Source: a methane-oxidizing endosymbiont of Gigantopelta aegis | Lineage (GTDB): Bacteria; Pseudomonadota; Gammaproteobacteria; Methylococcales; Methylomonadaceae | Assembly: GCF_016097405.1 (NCBI RefSeq) | Contig: NZ_JAEHGD010000001.1 | Coordinates: 1,122,689-1,186,688 of the forward strand | Length of the DNA: 64,000 nt | Reading direction: 5' to 3' | Shown: in pieces, positions 1-8,672 of the stretch | How positions within the stretch are numbered: position 1 is the stretch's first letter | Layout: every line of letters starts with the position of its first letter | Notes under the pieces: model-generated | Database searches by the model: none | What the model saw: only the letters and a program-made list of their open reading frames with translations | Told to the model about the DNA's origin: nothing | Translations under genes and position numbers: made by a program

Positions 1-335
1 CTGGCGAAGTCGCCGAAATCCAGTATACCTCAGGCCTGTCAAGGCTGGGCGGAGACCTAAGCGGCCTACCGTTTTTACAGTAATGACAATGTGAGCTGGG
101 GAAAACTATTAAAAGCCCATACGACTCAGGTTGAACAGAGAATAATCAACAGCGAAAAACCGGTCGTCCTCTGTTTGCAAGATACGACGGACTGGACTTC
201 AATGGTCAGAAAACAGAAGGCTTGGGGCGGTTGTCTCATGATGCCCAACGCGGCATGTATTGTCACCCTACGCTCTGCATCACCCCTGAGCGTATTCCGT
301 TAGGGGTCAGCGATGCCTGGATGTGGTTCCGATAC
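1..335 (+). pseudogene. IS4-family transposase remnant
   Basis: Decayed fragment of an IS4-family (Tn5/IS50-like) transposase. Segments read in two frames: one contains VSWGKLLKAHTTQVEQRII and VVLCLQDTTD, which is the part around the first catalytic Asp of this family. The next frame continues with GLGRLSHDAQRGMY and ERIPLGVSDAWMW. An in-frame stop near base 59 and a frameshift near base 195 break it. The window edge cuts the 5' part, and the match stops abruptly near base 335 where another transposase begins. No terminal repeat was seen. It cannot encode an active enzyme. Confidence 0.7.
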
Positions 336-620
336 TGGAAACGCACGCGCTACAGTTTAAAAAAAAAGCGTGATGAACAGGCCTTCGAAAAAGCAAGACA
401 AGAGATTGAGCAATTAGTTGAACGTGATCAAAAAGGTGAGATTGAGTTGGCTTATGTCGATGAAGCCAAGTTTATGCCGCAACCGCCGAATCGTTCAGCG
501 TGGACAAAACGGTTCAACGGTTACGGTATAAATTGATGTGTCAACGCTTTTCCGGACAGTTCAGCCTGGACTTTTTGTGATTGCTGATGCTTACACGGCT
601 GTTCTGGACCTTGGAAAAGC
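336..620 (+). pseudogene. IS630-like transposase remnant
   Basis: The reading frame of the preceding IS4 remnant runs directly into IS630-type sequence: KKKRDEQAFEKARQEIEQL, then ELAYVDEAKFMPQPPNRSAW. The VDEAxFxPxPPxRxxW motif marks the first catalytic region of IS630-family DDE transposases. The frame then degrades, with a stop at 534-536 and only scattered family-like residues to about 620. The joint at about 330-340 makes a hybrid of two unrelated transposases, best explained by a deletion between adjacent insertions. Bases 621-786 hold no gene that I can recognise. Confidence 0.6.
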
Positions 621-786
621 ATGTATCCCGTTTACAGTTAATACACTTTCATTAGCACTAAGAGCCAGTAAATTGTCATAGCTGCATGGTCTACTATCAT
701 ATACAGCTTTTTTCGGGGAGAATTACTGGCATATCAGTCTAAATGCGTTAAGATGAAGCCATTGAAATCACCTTTGTGAATTTGTT

Positions 787-1113
787 ATGAGACGCATGAT
801 TTTTATTTTGGCTTTATGGCCAATAATTGGCTGGGCCGAGGAGCAAGCACCGATACCGGAACCACCGGATTTGCCTCTGCCGGTGGAGTCAGATCAAAAT
901 ATGGAGCCTGATATTACCATTATTCGAAAAGGTAAAAACACCATTCAGGAATTTAGAATCAATGGGCAACTGTATATGATTCGGGTTAAACCGGATATTG
1001 GTCCGGCCTATTATCTGATCGATACCGATGGGGATGGCAATATGGATGTTAGAGGCTCTGATCTGGATAGAGGGCTAAACATAAATCAATGGAAGCTCTT
1101 AGAATGGGATTAG
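787..1113 (+). CDS. DUF2782 family secreted protein
   Basis: 108-residue protein with an N-terminal signal peptide (MRRMIFILALWPIIGWA, likely cleaved before residue 18) and a conserved core: EPDITIIRKG, then RINGQLYMIRVKP, then YYLIDTDGDGNMD. This is the DUF2782 family, a small periplasmic protein of unknown function. The stop codon is directly followed by the GTG of thrB, so the two genes are probably co-transcribed; the pairing is common in gammaproteobacteria. The DTDGDG segment resembles a short acidic cation loop, but no function is established. The start is the only ATG that gives a complete signal peptide; no strong ribosome site precedes it. Confidence 0.85.
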   Translation: MRRMIFILALWPIIGWAEEQAPIPEPPDLPLPVESDQNMEPDITIIRKGKNTIQEFRINGQLYMIRVKPDIGPAYYLIDTDGDGNMDVRGSDLDRGLNINQWKLLEWD

Positions 1114-2085
1114 GTGACGGTGTCGGTTTATACAGAGGTTTCGCTTCAGTCGCTTAACGCCCTGCTAACACGATATGACATCGGTTCGCTCATTTCATGG
1201 CATGGTATTGAAGCAGGCATCGAAAATAGTAATTATCGGCTTTTGACCTCACGAGGACAGTATATTTTGACCTTGTATGAAAGCCTGCCTGAGCCCGAAG
1301 TTCTACCTGTTTTGACACTACTCCATCAATTAAATCTGCATGGTTTTCCTGCACCTGAATGTATTGTCGATAAAACCGGCCAAACATTACATTGGCTTCA
1401 GGGCAAGCGTGCGGCGATATTCCAGTGCATCCCCGGTGCATCAGTTGAAAATCCAACCGCAAGCCATTGTTTTGCCATTGGCGAATATTTGGCTCGCCTG
1501 CACCAATTAAGCCCGCAGTTGAGTTTTGTGCGTCATAATTCGCGTGATTTAAGTGCTTGCCAGTCTCTTTTTCAACAGCTTGCGCCGGTGCTACCGCCTA
1601 ATGATAGAGCCTTGTTGGAATCAGAGCTAAGCTTCCAACGACACAGACAATGCTCAAGCTTACCGGCTGGCGTTATTCACGCCGATTTATTTCGTGATAA
1701 TGTGTTATTTGTCGGCGATGTTATCAGCGGCCTGCTGGATTTTTACAGTGCCTGTCAGGGTGTCTTTATTTTGGATCTGGCCATTAGCTGTAATGACTGG
1801 TGTGTCATAAACGGCATCTGGCAGCCTGACTTATGTCGGGCTATATTAGACGGCTATCAAACAATCCGGCGACTAACGCCCGATGAACAGGCATTATGGC
1901 CGCTTTATTGCCGTTTTGCCGCACTCAGATTTTGTTTATCACGACACTATCATCAGCAATTTCCGCGCGAAGGTGCGTTGACGCAGCAAAAAGATCCGGA
2001 TGTATTTCGACGCTTATTGGCCTATCATATAGCGCAAACTCAATCACTCAATTTCTTTAACTCGTTATCGACACAACTATCATGA
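1114..2085 (+). CDS. thrB: Homoserine kinase (APH-fold ThrB)
   Basis: 323 residues, the usual length for the aminoglycoside-phosphotransferase-fold homoserine kinase. This enzyme phosphorylates L-homoserine with ATP in threonine biosynthesis, in the cytoplasm. Near the N-terminus is the family segment GIEAGIENSNYRLLTSRGQY. The catalytic loop is VIHADLFRDNVLF (His189, Asp191), followed by the metal-binding LLDFYSAC (DFG-equivalent) motif. It starts with GTG immediately after the stop of the DUF2782 gene and its end overlaps gcvH by 4 bases (ATGA), which indicates an operon. Other APH kinases share the fold, but the neighbourhood and N-terminal segment favour ThrB. Confidence 0.9.
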   Translation: MTVSVYTEVSLQSLNALLTRYDIGSLISWHGIEAGIENSNYRLLTSRGQYILTLYESLPEPEVLPVLTLLHQLNLHGFPAPECIVDKTGQTLHWLQGKRAAIFQCIPGASVENPTASHCFAIGEYLARLHQLSPQLSFVRHNSRDLSACQSLFQQLAPVLPPNDRALLESELSFQRHRQCSSLPAGVIHADLFRDNVLFVGDVISGLLDFYSACQGVFILDLAISCNDWCVINGIWQPDLCRAILDGYQTIRRLTPDEQALWPLYCRFAALRFCLSRHYHQQFPREGALTQQKDPDVFRRLLAYHIAQTQSLNFFNSLSTQLS

Positions 2086-2465
2086 CAGAACTACCCGCTG
2101 ATTTACGTTATGCCAAAACCCATGAATGGTCAAAATTGGATGAAGATACTGTTATCCGCATCGGCATCACCGATTTTGCTCAATCTGAACTCGGCGACCT
2201 GGTCTATATCGACCTGCCGGAGATCGGTCGTCAACTGACTCAGGGCGAACAATGCGCCACCGTTGAATCGGTAAAAACGGCATCCGATTTATATAGCCCC
2301 GTTACAGGTACGGTGGTTGAAATCAATGAAGACTTGGCCGATGAGCCGGAATTGGTCAATGAATCCCCTTATGATACCTGGTTATTCGCCATCAAAGCCG
2401 ATAATCTGTCAGAGCTTGATCAGTTACTGAGTGCCGAAGACTATCGGCAGCATATTGGGGGCTGA
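2082..2465 (+). CDS. gcvH: Glycine cleavage system H protein
   Basis: 127-residue lipoyl-carrier protein of the glycine cleavage complex. It carries the methylamine intermediate of glycine between the P, T and L proteins. The lipoylated lysine is Lys65 in the motif ATVESVKTASDLYSP, and the N-terminal LRYAKTHEWSKLDEDTV is typical. It overlaps thrB by 4 bases. No gcvT, gcvP or lpd gene lies nearby, so the rest of the complex must be elsewhere. H proteins can also carry lipoate for other enzymes, so a role outside glycine cleavage is possible. Full length, with no key residue missing. Confidence 0.95.
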   Translation: MTELPADLRYAKTHEWSKLDEDTVIRIGITDFAQSELGDLVYIDLPEIGRQLTQGEQCATVESVKTASDLYSPVTGTVVEINEDLADEPELVNESPYDTWLFAIKADNLSELDQLLSAEDYRQHIGG

Positions 2466-2468
2466 GAT

Positions 2469-2831
2469 ATGGCAAATCAAGAACATAAAGGCTTACGACG
2501 CATCTGGAATGCATTTTTCTTTTCTCTATCAGGGTTCAAAGCCGTCTGGCAGCATGAGGAAGCCTTCAGGCAAGAGCTTTTGCTGTCCGTACTTATGGCT
2601 CCGGTGGCTATCTGGTTAGGCGAAACCATTGAGGATCGCCTTATTCTACTCAGTTGCTTGTTTCTTGTTTTGATAGTGGAATTATTAAATTCAGCCATTG
2701 AAGCGGTAGTCGACAGAGTCGGCCTTGAACACCATGAATTATCAGGCCGTGCCAAGGATATTGGTTCGGCTGCGGTATTTTTAAGTTTGACCTGGACGGT
2801 TATCGTTTGGGTCTCTATTTTAATTTTATGA
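2469..2831 (+). CDS. dgkA: Diacylglycerol kinase
   Basis: 120-residue integral membrane protein of the DgkA family, which phosphorylates diacylglycerol to phosphatidate at the inner membrane and recycles the diacylglycerol left by periplasmic glycan modification. Three hydrophobic helices are visible (about residues 36-50, 56-75 and 96-118). The family signature VELLNSAIEAVVDRVG carries the catalytic and metal-binding acidic residues. The preceding segment HEEAFRQELLLSV is the conserved amphipathic N-terminal part. It lies 3 bases after gcvH and ends 16 bases before the next gene, inside the same gene string. Confidence 0.93.
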   Translation: MANQEHKGLRRIWNAFFFSLSGFKAVWQHEEAFRQELLLSVLMAPVAIWLGETIEDRLILLSCLFLVLIVELLNSAIEAVVDRVGLEHHELSGRAKDIGSAAVFLSLTWTVIVWVSILIL

Positions 2832-2847
2832 TTGCTTGAGGAACAAA

Positions 2848-3780
2848 ATGAGTGCACTGATTTGCGGGTCAATGGCCTACGATACCATCATGGTATTCCA
2901 CGACAAATTTAAAAATCATATTCTGCCGAACAAGGTTCATATGCTGAATGTGTCGTTTCTGGTTCCCCATCTGCGCCGTGAATACGGCGGCTGTGCGGGT
3001 AATATTGCTTACAACCTGAAATTACTCGGTGAAGAACCATTGATTATGGCAACCGTTGGCCATGATTTCGAGCCCTATGCCGACTGGTTAAGCCAATGTG
3101 GCATCTCGCAAGAGTTCATCAAAATCTTAGATGGCCATTACACCGGCCAAGCTTATATCACCACCGATGAAGATGATAACCAGATTACCGCCTTCCATCC
3201 CGGCGCGATGAATGATTCACATTTGAATAGCGTGCCGGAAAATGCAGGTATTGATATCGGCATTGTTTCACCCGATGGCAAACTGGGGATGCAGGAACAT
3301 GCCCGCCAATTTGCCGCACAAAACATTCCGTTTATTTTCGATCCCGGCCAAGGCATGCCCATGTTCGATGGCGACGAGCTGATGGAATTGATATCGCTTG
3401 CCCGTTATGCCACGTTCAATGATTATGAATCTGAATTAATGATGGAGCGCACAGGTCTGTCGCTGGAACAACTCGCAGAAAAAGTTGATGCCTTAATCAT
3501 CACCTTGGGCGGAAAAGGTTCTGTGATTTACAGTCAGGGTGAAAAGTTTGACATTCCTGCGGCTAAAGTAAAAGCGATTAAAGACCCAACTGGCTGTGGC
3601 GATGCCTTTCGCGCCGGTCTGCTCTACGGCCTGCTGAATGACTATGACTGGCCAACGACTGGCCGTATTGCCTCACTATTGGGCGCCATTAAGATTGAAC
3701 ACGAAGGTACTCAAAATCACCAGTTTTCACTCGATGATTTCAAACGCCGTTATCAGGAAAATTTTGACACCTCATTTTAA
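2848..3780 (+). CDS. PfkB-family (ribokinase-like) carbohydrate/adenosine kinase
   Basis: 310-residue sugar or nucleoside kinase of the PfkB/ribokinase family. The C-terminal PfkB signature is DPTGCGDAFRAGLL, with the catalytic base at Asp252 and the anion-hole GCG before it. The N-terminal half carries the substrate-binding GGCAGNIAYNLKLLG segment. Similar proteins are usually annotated as adenosine kinase, but substrate specificity cannot be read from sequence alone. I chose the ATG at 2848 over a TTG at 2836 because an AGG ribosome site lies 6 bases upstream. Its final A is shared with the ATG of mazG, so the two are probably translationally coupled. Confidence 0.88.
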   Translation: MSALICGSMAYDTIMVFHDKFKNHILPNKVHMLNVSFLVPHLRREYGGCAGNIAYNLKLLGEEPLIMATVGHDFEPYADWLSQCGISQEFIKILDGHYTGQAYITTDEDDNQITAFHPGAMNDSHLNSVPENAGIDIGIVSPDGKLGMQEHARQFAAQNIPFIFDPGQGMPMFDGDELMELISLARYATFNDYESELMMERTGLSLEQLAEKVDALIITLGGKGSVIYSQGEKFDIPAAKVKAIKDPTGCGDAFRAGLLYGLLNDYDWPTTGRIASLLGAIKIEHEGTQNHQFSLDDFKRRYQENFDTSF

Positions 3781-4577
3781 TGTTAAAACAAACTGAACGC
3801 TTATTACATATCATGGCGCAGTTACGCGACCCTGAAACCGGTTGTGATTGGGATTTAAAGCAAGATTTTAAATCCCTGGCGCCTTATACACTAGAAGAAG
3901 CCTATGAAGTCGTTGACGCCATAGAGCGGGCAGATTTTGACGACTTACGCGGCGAATTGGGCGATTTGTTATTACAAATTGTCTTTCACGCCCAGCTGGC
4001 CAAAGAAAAAAACCTGTTTGATTTTGAACAGGTGGCCAAGGCCATTAGCGATAAACTAGTCAGACGCCATCCGCATGTTTTCGCCGACGTCCAGTTTAAA
4101 ACCGATGCTGAGCGCCAACAGGCTTGGGAACAGGCCAAGATGGAAGAACGCAAACAAAAAATTACCGATACAGCCGACGAAAGCGTGTTAAACGGTATCG
4201 CCAAAACCCTGCCGGCCTTGACACATTGTGAAAAAATTCAAGACCGGGCAGCCCACCATGGTTTCGACTGGCCTGATGCGCCCCCAGTGTTTGACAAGGT
4301 TTTGGAAGAACTTGATGAAGTCAAAGAGGCTTGGATTTCTGAAAATCAGCCCCATATTGAAGAAGAAATCGGGGATTTGTTACTGGTTGTGGTCAACCTG
4401 GCGCGCCATTTGAATGTTAATCCAGAAATCGCTTTAAAACGGGCAACCGACAAATTTTCAAAGCGGTTTCAATTTATTGAACAGTCGCTTGCCAATAATG
4501 GACGGCAATTACAAGACTGTGAACTGGCCGAACTCGATGCGCTATGGGATGAAGCAAAACGCCACTTGAAACCTTAA
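3780..4577 (+). CDS. mazG: Nucleoside triphosphate pyrophosphohydrolase MazG
   Basis: 265 residues, close to the E. coli protein. MazG hydrolyses (d)NTPs to the monophosphate and pyrophosphate in the cytoplasm and limits mutagenic nucleotides and stress signalling. Two MazG domains are visible. The first has the acidic helix motif LEEAYEVVDAIE followed by ELGDLLLQIVFHAQLA. The second has LEELDEVKEAW followed by EEIGDLLLVVVNLARHL. The glutamate and aspartate residues of these helices bind magnesium. The start codon overlaps the stop of the upstream kinase. Bases 4578-4696 downstream hold no gene. Confidence 0.93.
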   Translation: MLKQTERLLHIMAQLRDPETGCDWDLKQDFKSLAPYTLEEAYEVVDAIERADFDDLRGELGDLLLQIVFHAQLAKEKNLFDFEQVAKAISDKLVRRHPHVFADVQFKTDAERQQAWEQAKMEERKQKITDTADESVLNGIAKTLPALTHCEKIQDRAAHHGFDWPDAPPVFDKVLEELDEVKEAWISENQPHIEEEIGDLLLVVVNLARHLNVNPEIALKRATDKFSKRFQFIEQSLANNGRQLQDCELAELDALWDEAKRHLKP

Positions 4578-4696
4578 ATCCTATGGAATCATTGGCAACT
4601 GGCCAGGTCATAGGCAACTCCCCAAACAGGTTGCGCTATTTAAGCCGAATAAGCGGATAGCACTGCATATTATCACTAAAATCAAAGGAGTTTGTT

Positions 4697-6175
4697 ATGC
4701 AAATTCAATTCATAACGCGATTACTGTTGTTATGTTGTTTTATTGCCGTTCCCGCCTATGCCAAGCAAGACAGCGGCATTGAAAACCTGCGTCAGACCAG
4801 TCGGGCGTTTTCATCGGTTGCCAAAAAGGTATCGCCTTCGGTGGTGTCTATCCAGATTGAAGCCAAAGTACCGGCCAGACAAGCCCCACAGTTTGCACTG
4901 CCGTTTGGCCAGGACCCTATGGCGGATGAATTTCTGCGCCGTTTTTTCGGTGCACCGTTACCCGGCATTCCAGGGCCTCAGCGCCCACCACAACCGCAGC
5001 AAGCCCCACAAAACCGGGTGGTCGGACAAGGTTCGGGCTTCGTTTTCAAGGTTAAGGATGGCCTGTTAAAAAATAAGACCTACATCATGACTAATAATCA
5101 TGTGGTAGAACATGCCGACAAAATTCGGGTGAAATTTAAAAATGGCAAGGAATATATCGCCAAAATTACCGGTCGCGATCCATTATCTGATGTTGCCGTC
5201 ATCGAGATCAACACAGATGATCACCCGGCCTTGGTAGCAGGCGATTCCTCCACATTGGAAGTCGGCGAATGGGTGATTGCGATCGGCAATCCTTTTGGTT
5301 TGAGTTATACCGTCACCGTCGGTGTCGTCAGTGCTAAAGGTCGTACCGGTATCGGAATCAATGACTATGAAGACTTTATTCAAACCGATGCCGCCATCAA
5401 CCCAGGTAATTCAGGTGGGCCATTAGTCAATATTTACGGCGATGTCATCGGCATGAACACCGCAATTTTCAGTCGCAGCGGCGGTTATATGGGCATCGGC
5501 TTTGCCATTCCGATCAATCTGGCTTTAGCTGTCGCCGATCAATTGATTGATAAAGGCGAAGTCACGCGAGGATATTTGGGCGTTGTGATTCAGCAAATGA
5601 CCTCAGACCTGGCTGAGTCTTTTGGTTTACAACCTGGCGAAGGCGTTCTAGTCGCCCAGGTTAATGAGGGTACGCCGGCCGCGCAAGGCGGATTGCAACA
5701 AGGTGATGTTATTGTGACATACCGGGGCAAAAAAGTGACCGATGTCGGTGAATTCCGCAACCGTGTTGCCTTGACGCCACCCGGAACCCGTGCGGATTTG
5801 GTCATATTACGAAATGGCGAGAAGAAAACGCTTAAAGTCGTTATCGGTAAACTCAATAAAGACGAACTGATTGCCCAAGGACCTGAACAAAATGCAGAAG
5901 AATTAGGGTTAGTTGTTCAAACCTTGACCCCGGCGCTTGCACAGCAATTCGGTATTCCTGCGGTCAAAGGCGTTGTGGTCACTGAGGTTGCACCAGGCTC
6001 TATTGCTGCGCTGGCAGGTATTCGACCTGGAACTGTTATTTTACAGGTCAACCGAAAACCTGTGACAAACGCTACCGAGTTTAAACAAGCTGTCGCAAAA
6101 AGTAAGGCTAAAAAGCGGGTTTTACTGTTAATTCGCCAAGGTAATATGCAACGCTTTATTACGTTGGGTTGGTAA
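4697..6175 (+). CDS. Do/DegP-family periplasmic serine endoprotease
   Basis: 492-residue HtrA/DegP family protease-chaperone that degrades or protects misfolded proteins in the periplasm. Order: signal peptide (1-22, ending VPAYA), a Pro/Gln-rich loop (about 85-105), a trypsin-like domain with catalytic triad His135 (NNHVVEH), Asp165 (SDVAVIEI) and Ser239 (NPGNSGGPL), then two PDZ domains (about 290-385 and 400-490). A good ribosome site (AAAGGAG) precedes the ATG. It is a single gene with its own upstream region. DegP and DegQ types cannot be separated reliably here, so I leave the symbol empty. Confidence 0.92.
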   Translation: MQIQFITRLLLLCCFIAVPAYAKQDSGIENLRQTSRAFSSVAKKVSPSVVSIQIEAKVPARQAPQFALPFGQDPMADEFLRRFFGAPLPGIPGPQRPPQPQQAPQNRVVGQGSGFVFKVKDGLLKNKTYIMTNNHVVEHADKIRVKFKNGKEYIAKITGRDPLSDVAVIEINTDDHPALVAGDSSTLEVGEWVIAIGNPFGLSYTVTVGVVSAKGRTGIGINDYEDFIQTDAAINPGNSGGPLVNIYGDVIGMNTAIFSRSGGYMGIGFAIPINLALAVADQLIDKGEVTRGYLGVVIQQMTSDLAESFGLQPGEGVLVAQVNEGTPAAQGGLQQGDVIVTYRGKKVTDVGEFRNRVALTPPGTRADLVILRNGEKKTLKVVIGKLNKDELIAQGPEQNAEELGLVVQTLTPALAQQFGIPAVKGVVVTEVAPGSIAALAGIRPGTVILQVNRKPVTNATEFKQAVAKSKAKKRVLLLIRQGNMQRFITLGW

Positions 6176-6291
6176 GGTTAGGCCAAAAGACGCATCATTT
6201 AACCCGGCGTTGCCAATATCGCATGCAGAAAAACAAATATTTATGGATCGACAATGACAAAGCTGGGTTAAACAAATGACAGAGGCATGTT

Positions 6292-6324
6292 GATGGGTTT
6301 CGCTGTCGCTTAACCCATCCTACC
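6292..6324. repeat. REP-like palindromic element
   Basis: An imperfect palindrome between the deg-type gene and cbpA: GATGGGTT on the left pairs with AACCCATC on the right around a short GC-rich loop, and the base is flanked by CCTAC (GTAGG on the other strand). A hairpin with a GTAG tetranucleotide at its foot is the form used by REP elements served by RAYT transposases, and a RAYT gene lies at 28236. A second, weaker inverted pair (TTTAACCC near 6198 and GGGTTAAA near 6265) surrounds it. Only one clear copy was found in the window. Confidence 0.55.
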
Positions 6325-6363
6325 TAAAGTGAAATCCTAACAATCAGATAATAAAAAGAGACA

Positions 6364-7323
6364 ATGGAATATAAAGATTATTATAAAATCATGGGCGTTA
6401 GCCGCGATGCTTCCCAGGATGAAATCAAGCGGGCTTATCGCAAGCTGGCGCGAAAATATCATCCTGATGTCAGTAAAGAGGCTGATGCGGAAGCTAAATT
6501 TAAAGAAGTTGGTGAAGCCTACGAAGTCTTGAAAGATCCTGAAAAACGGGCGGCGTATGACCAATTAGGCGCCAACTGGAAAGCCGGGCAGGATTTCAAT
6601 CCACCGCCAGGCTGGGATCAAGGCTTTGAGTTTCATGGCGGTGGCTTCACCGGTGCGGATTCTTCTAGTTTTAGTGACTTTTTCGAAGAATTGTTTGGTC
6701 GGGCTGCGTATAGTCAAAGCGCTGGTGCGCAGGCTGGCGGCTATCGGGAATACAATGTGCGCGGCGAAGATGCACACGCTAAGGTATTGATTGATCTGGA
6801 AGATGCTTACAATGGTGCCTCCCGAACCATTACACTAAAGCATACCGAACTCGGCTCGGATGGCCGTCCACAGGTCAAAGAGCGTACGTTGAATGTAAAA
6901 ATCCCTAAAGGCGTCAAGGAAGGCCAGCATTTACGTCTGTCAGGTCAAGGCTCGCCGGGTGTAGGGCAAGGCAAGGCGGGGGATTTATACCTGGAAATCG
7001 CGTTCAAGCCACATCCTTTGTATCGTGTCGAAGGTAAAGATGTTTATCTGGACTTACCAGTTGCCCCTTGGGAAGCCGCATTAGGGGCAAAAGTTAAAGT
7101 GCCGACGCCAACCGGTATATTGGATTTAAAAATACCTGCAAACTCCAAGGGTGGCCAGAAATTGCGCTTAAAAGGTAAAGGTATACCCGGCAAACCAGCA
7201 GGTGATTTTTATGTTGTTTTACAAATTGCCCTGCCTCCGGCAAATACTGAAGAGGCTAAAGCGGCATACAAGGCTTTCGCTGAAGCCGTTCCTTTCAATC
7301 CACGCGCCAAACTGGGGGTGTAA
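6364..7323 (+). CDS. cbpA: DnaJ-class co-chaperone CbpA
   Basis: 319-residue type II J-domain protein. The N-terminal J domain (1-70) carries the HPD motif at residues 33-35 (KYHPDVSKE) that stimulates DnaK ATPase. A Gly/Phe-rich linker (about 75-120) follows, then two C-terminal beta-sandwich substrate-binding domains. There is no zinc-finger cysteine cluster, which separates it from DnaJ itself. The next gene, 3 bases downstream, encodes its modulator CbpM, confirming the CbpA assignment. Length and order are normal. The upstream gap contains the REP-like repeat. Confidence 0.93.
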   Translation: MEYKDYYKIMGVSRDASQDEIKRAYRKLARKYHPDVSKEADAEAKFKEVGEAYEVLKDPEKRAAYDQLGANWKAGQDFNPPPGWDQGFEFHGGGFTGADSSSFSDFFEELFGRAAYSQSAGAQAGGYREYNVRGEDAHAKVLIDLEDAYNGASRTITLKHTELGSDGRPQVKERTLNVKIPKGVKEGQHLRLSGQGSPGVGQGKAGDLYLEIAFKPHPLYRVEGKDVYLDLPVAPWEAALGAKVKVPTPTGILDLKIPANSKGGQKLRLKGKGIPGKPAGDFYVVLQIALPPANTEEAKAAYKAFAEAVPFNPRAKLGV

Positions 7324-7326
7324 CGC

Positions 7327-7647
7327 ATGAGTAGTCCAATACTGTCTTTATTGACGGGTGATATTCTAGAAGAGGATGTTGAATTAACGCTGGCCGATTT
7401 ATGCAAAGCTAGCCACATGCCAGCTGAAACAGTTTATGAGTTTATTGAATATGGTGTCATTGAACCCCTACAGGCTCAATCGGATAACTTGCGTTTTCAA
7501 GGTACCAGTCTGTTTCGCATCAAGCGGGCGAAACGCTTACAACGTGATTTAGGTGTTAACCTGGCAGGTGCCGCATTAGCACTGGATTTGATGGAAAAAA
7601 TTGAAGACCTGGAAGTACAGATTAAGCGATTGCAGCAGTTGCGTTAA
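7327..7647 (+). CDS. cbpM: Chaperone modulator CbpM
   Basis: 106-residue protein of the CbpM family (MerR-like helix-turn-helix fold) that binds the CbpA J domain and inhibits its co-chaperone activity. Visible features are an acidic N-terminal region, TLADLCKASHMPAETVYEFI (winged-helix part), RIKRAKRLQRDLGVNLAGAAL, and a C-terminal coiled helix with heptad leucines. It starts 3 bases after cbpA and stops just before the next gene, so the three are likely co-transcribed. The fold resembles a DNA-binding regulator, but the gene pair argues for the modulator role. Confidence 0.9.
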   Translation: MSSPILSLLTGDILEEDVELTLADLCKASHMPAETVYEFIEYGVIEPLQAQSDNLRFQGTSLFRIKRAKRLQRDLGVNLAGAALALDLMEKIEDLEVQIKRLQQLR

Positions 7648-7650
7648 CAC

Positions 7651-8628
7651 ATGAATGAAGACAGGATTGACGCTTTCAAATGGCAACAGCATGCCTGGCT
7701 TAACCGCCTGCAATCATTGTTGTTGCTATTGGTTATCGTGGGTTTTTTGGCACTGTTAGGTGGCTTGTTATGGGGCGAGGATGGTGTCATCAGCTTAGTT
7801 GGCATGGGTATTATCAGCGTCATGATGAACAGTTTCATCGCGCCCCAATGGGTTATGAATCTGTATGGCGCTAAACCCATCCACCCCCAACAAATGTCCA
7901 CCTTAAATGAGGCGCTTGAAATACTAACTCAACGCGCCGGTCTCAATGCGCAACCACAGCTTTATTTGATTCCAAGTCAGATACTCAATGCGTTTGCTGT
8001 CGGAACGCCTTCAAATTCGGCTATTGCAATTACTGAAGGGCTGCTTGAAACATTGACGCTAGATGAACTGGTTGCTGTTTTAGCCCATGAAATAAGCCAT
8101 ATCCGTAATAATGATTTATGGATTATGGGTTTAGCGGATATGTTTAGTCGCACAACCAGCTTGTTGTCCTTACTCGGTCAATTCCTGCTGTGGGTCAACC
8201 TACCATTGCTATTAATGTCTGCCGCGACGATTCACTGGGGTGCGATTCTGCTACTGATTTTTGCGCCCGATTTAAGCGCGCTAGCGCAATTGTCCTTATC
8301 CAGAACCCGTGAATATCATGCCGATTTAAATGCTGTTTTATTAATGGGTGATACTGATGCACTGGCGCGTGCTTTAATGAAGATTGAAGAACGACAAGGT
8401 AGCTGGATGGAACGTATCTTTCTTCCCGGCTATAAAGTGCCAGTGCCTTCTGTTTTGCGCACTCACCCTGAAACCGAAGAGCGTATCAAACGGATTATGG
8501 CATTAAAAAATGATGTGGATCGCGCAGACTGGTTTACGTCGATACAGGCCGATGCCCATAAAAAACAACTTCCTTTATCATCCAATCGAAAGCCACCCTA
8601 TTGGCATATCAGTGGTTTATGGCATTAA
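7651..8628 (+). CDS. M48-family zinc metalloprotease (HtpX-like)
   Basis: 325-residue membrane protease of family M48. The zinc motif HEISH has its two histidines at residues 146 and 150, and the third ligand is probably the glutamate in SRTREYHADLNAV. Two N-terminal transmembrane helices (about 22-45 and 48-70) and another hydrophobic pair (about 170-215) anchor it in the inner membrane. It probably takes part in membrane protein quality control, in keeping with the adjacent chaperone genes. It lies 3 bases after cbpM. It is not a clear HtpX orthologue, so no symbol is given. Confidence 0.88.
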   Translation: MNEDRIDAFKWQQHAWLNRLQSLLLLLVIVGFLALLGGLLWGEDGVISLVGMGIISVMMNSFIAPQWVMNLYGAKPIHPQQMSTLNEALEILTQRAGLNAQPQLYLIPSQILNAFAVGTPSNSAIAITEGLLETLTLDELVAVLAHEISHIRNNDLWIMGLADMFSRTTSLLSLLGQFLLWVNLPLLLMSAATIHWGAILLLIFAPDLSALAQLSLSRTREYHADLNAVLLMGDTDALARALMKIEERQGSWMERIFLPGYKVPVPSVLRTHPETEERIKRIMALKNDVDRADWFTSIQADAHKKQLPLSSNRKPPYWHISGLWH

Positions 8629-8672
8629 GCTATCACCACTCCAAAGCATAAATGGATGCTTCAGTCTCCATA

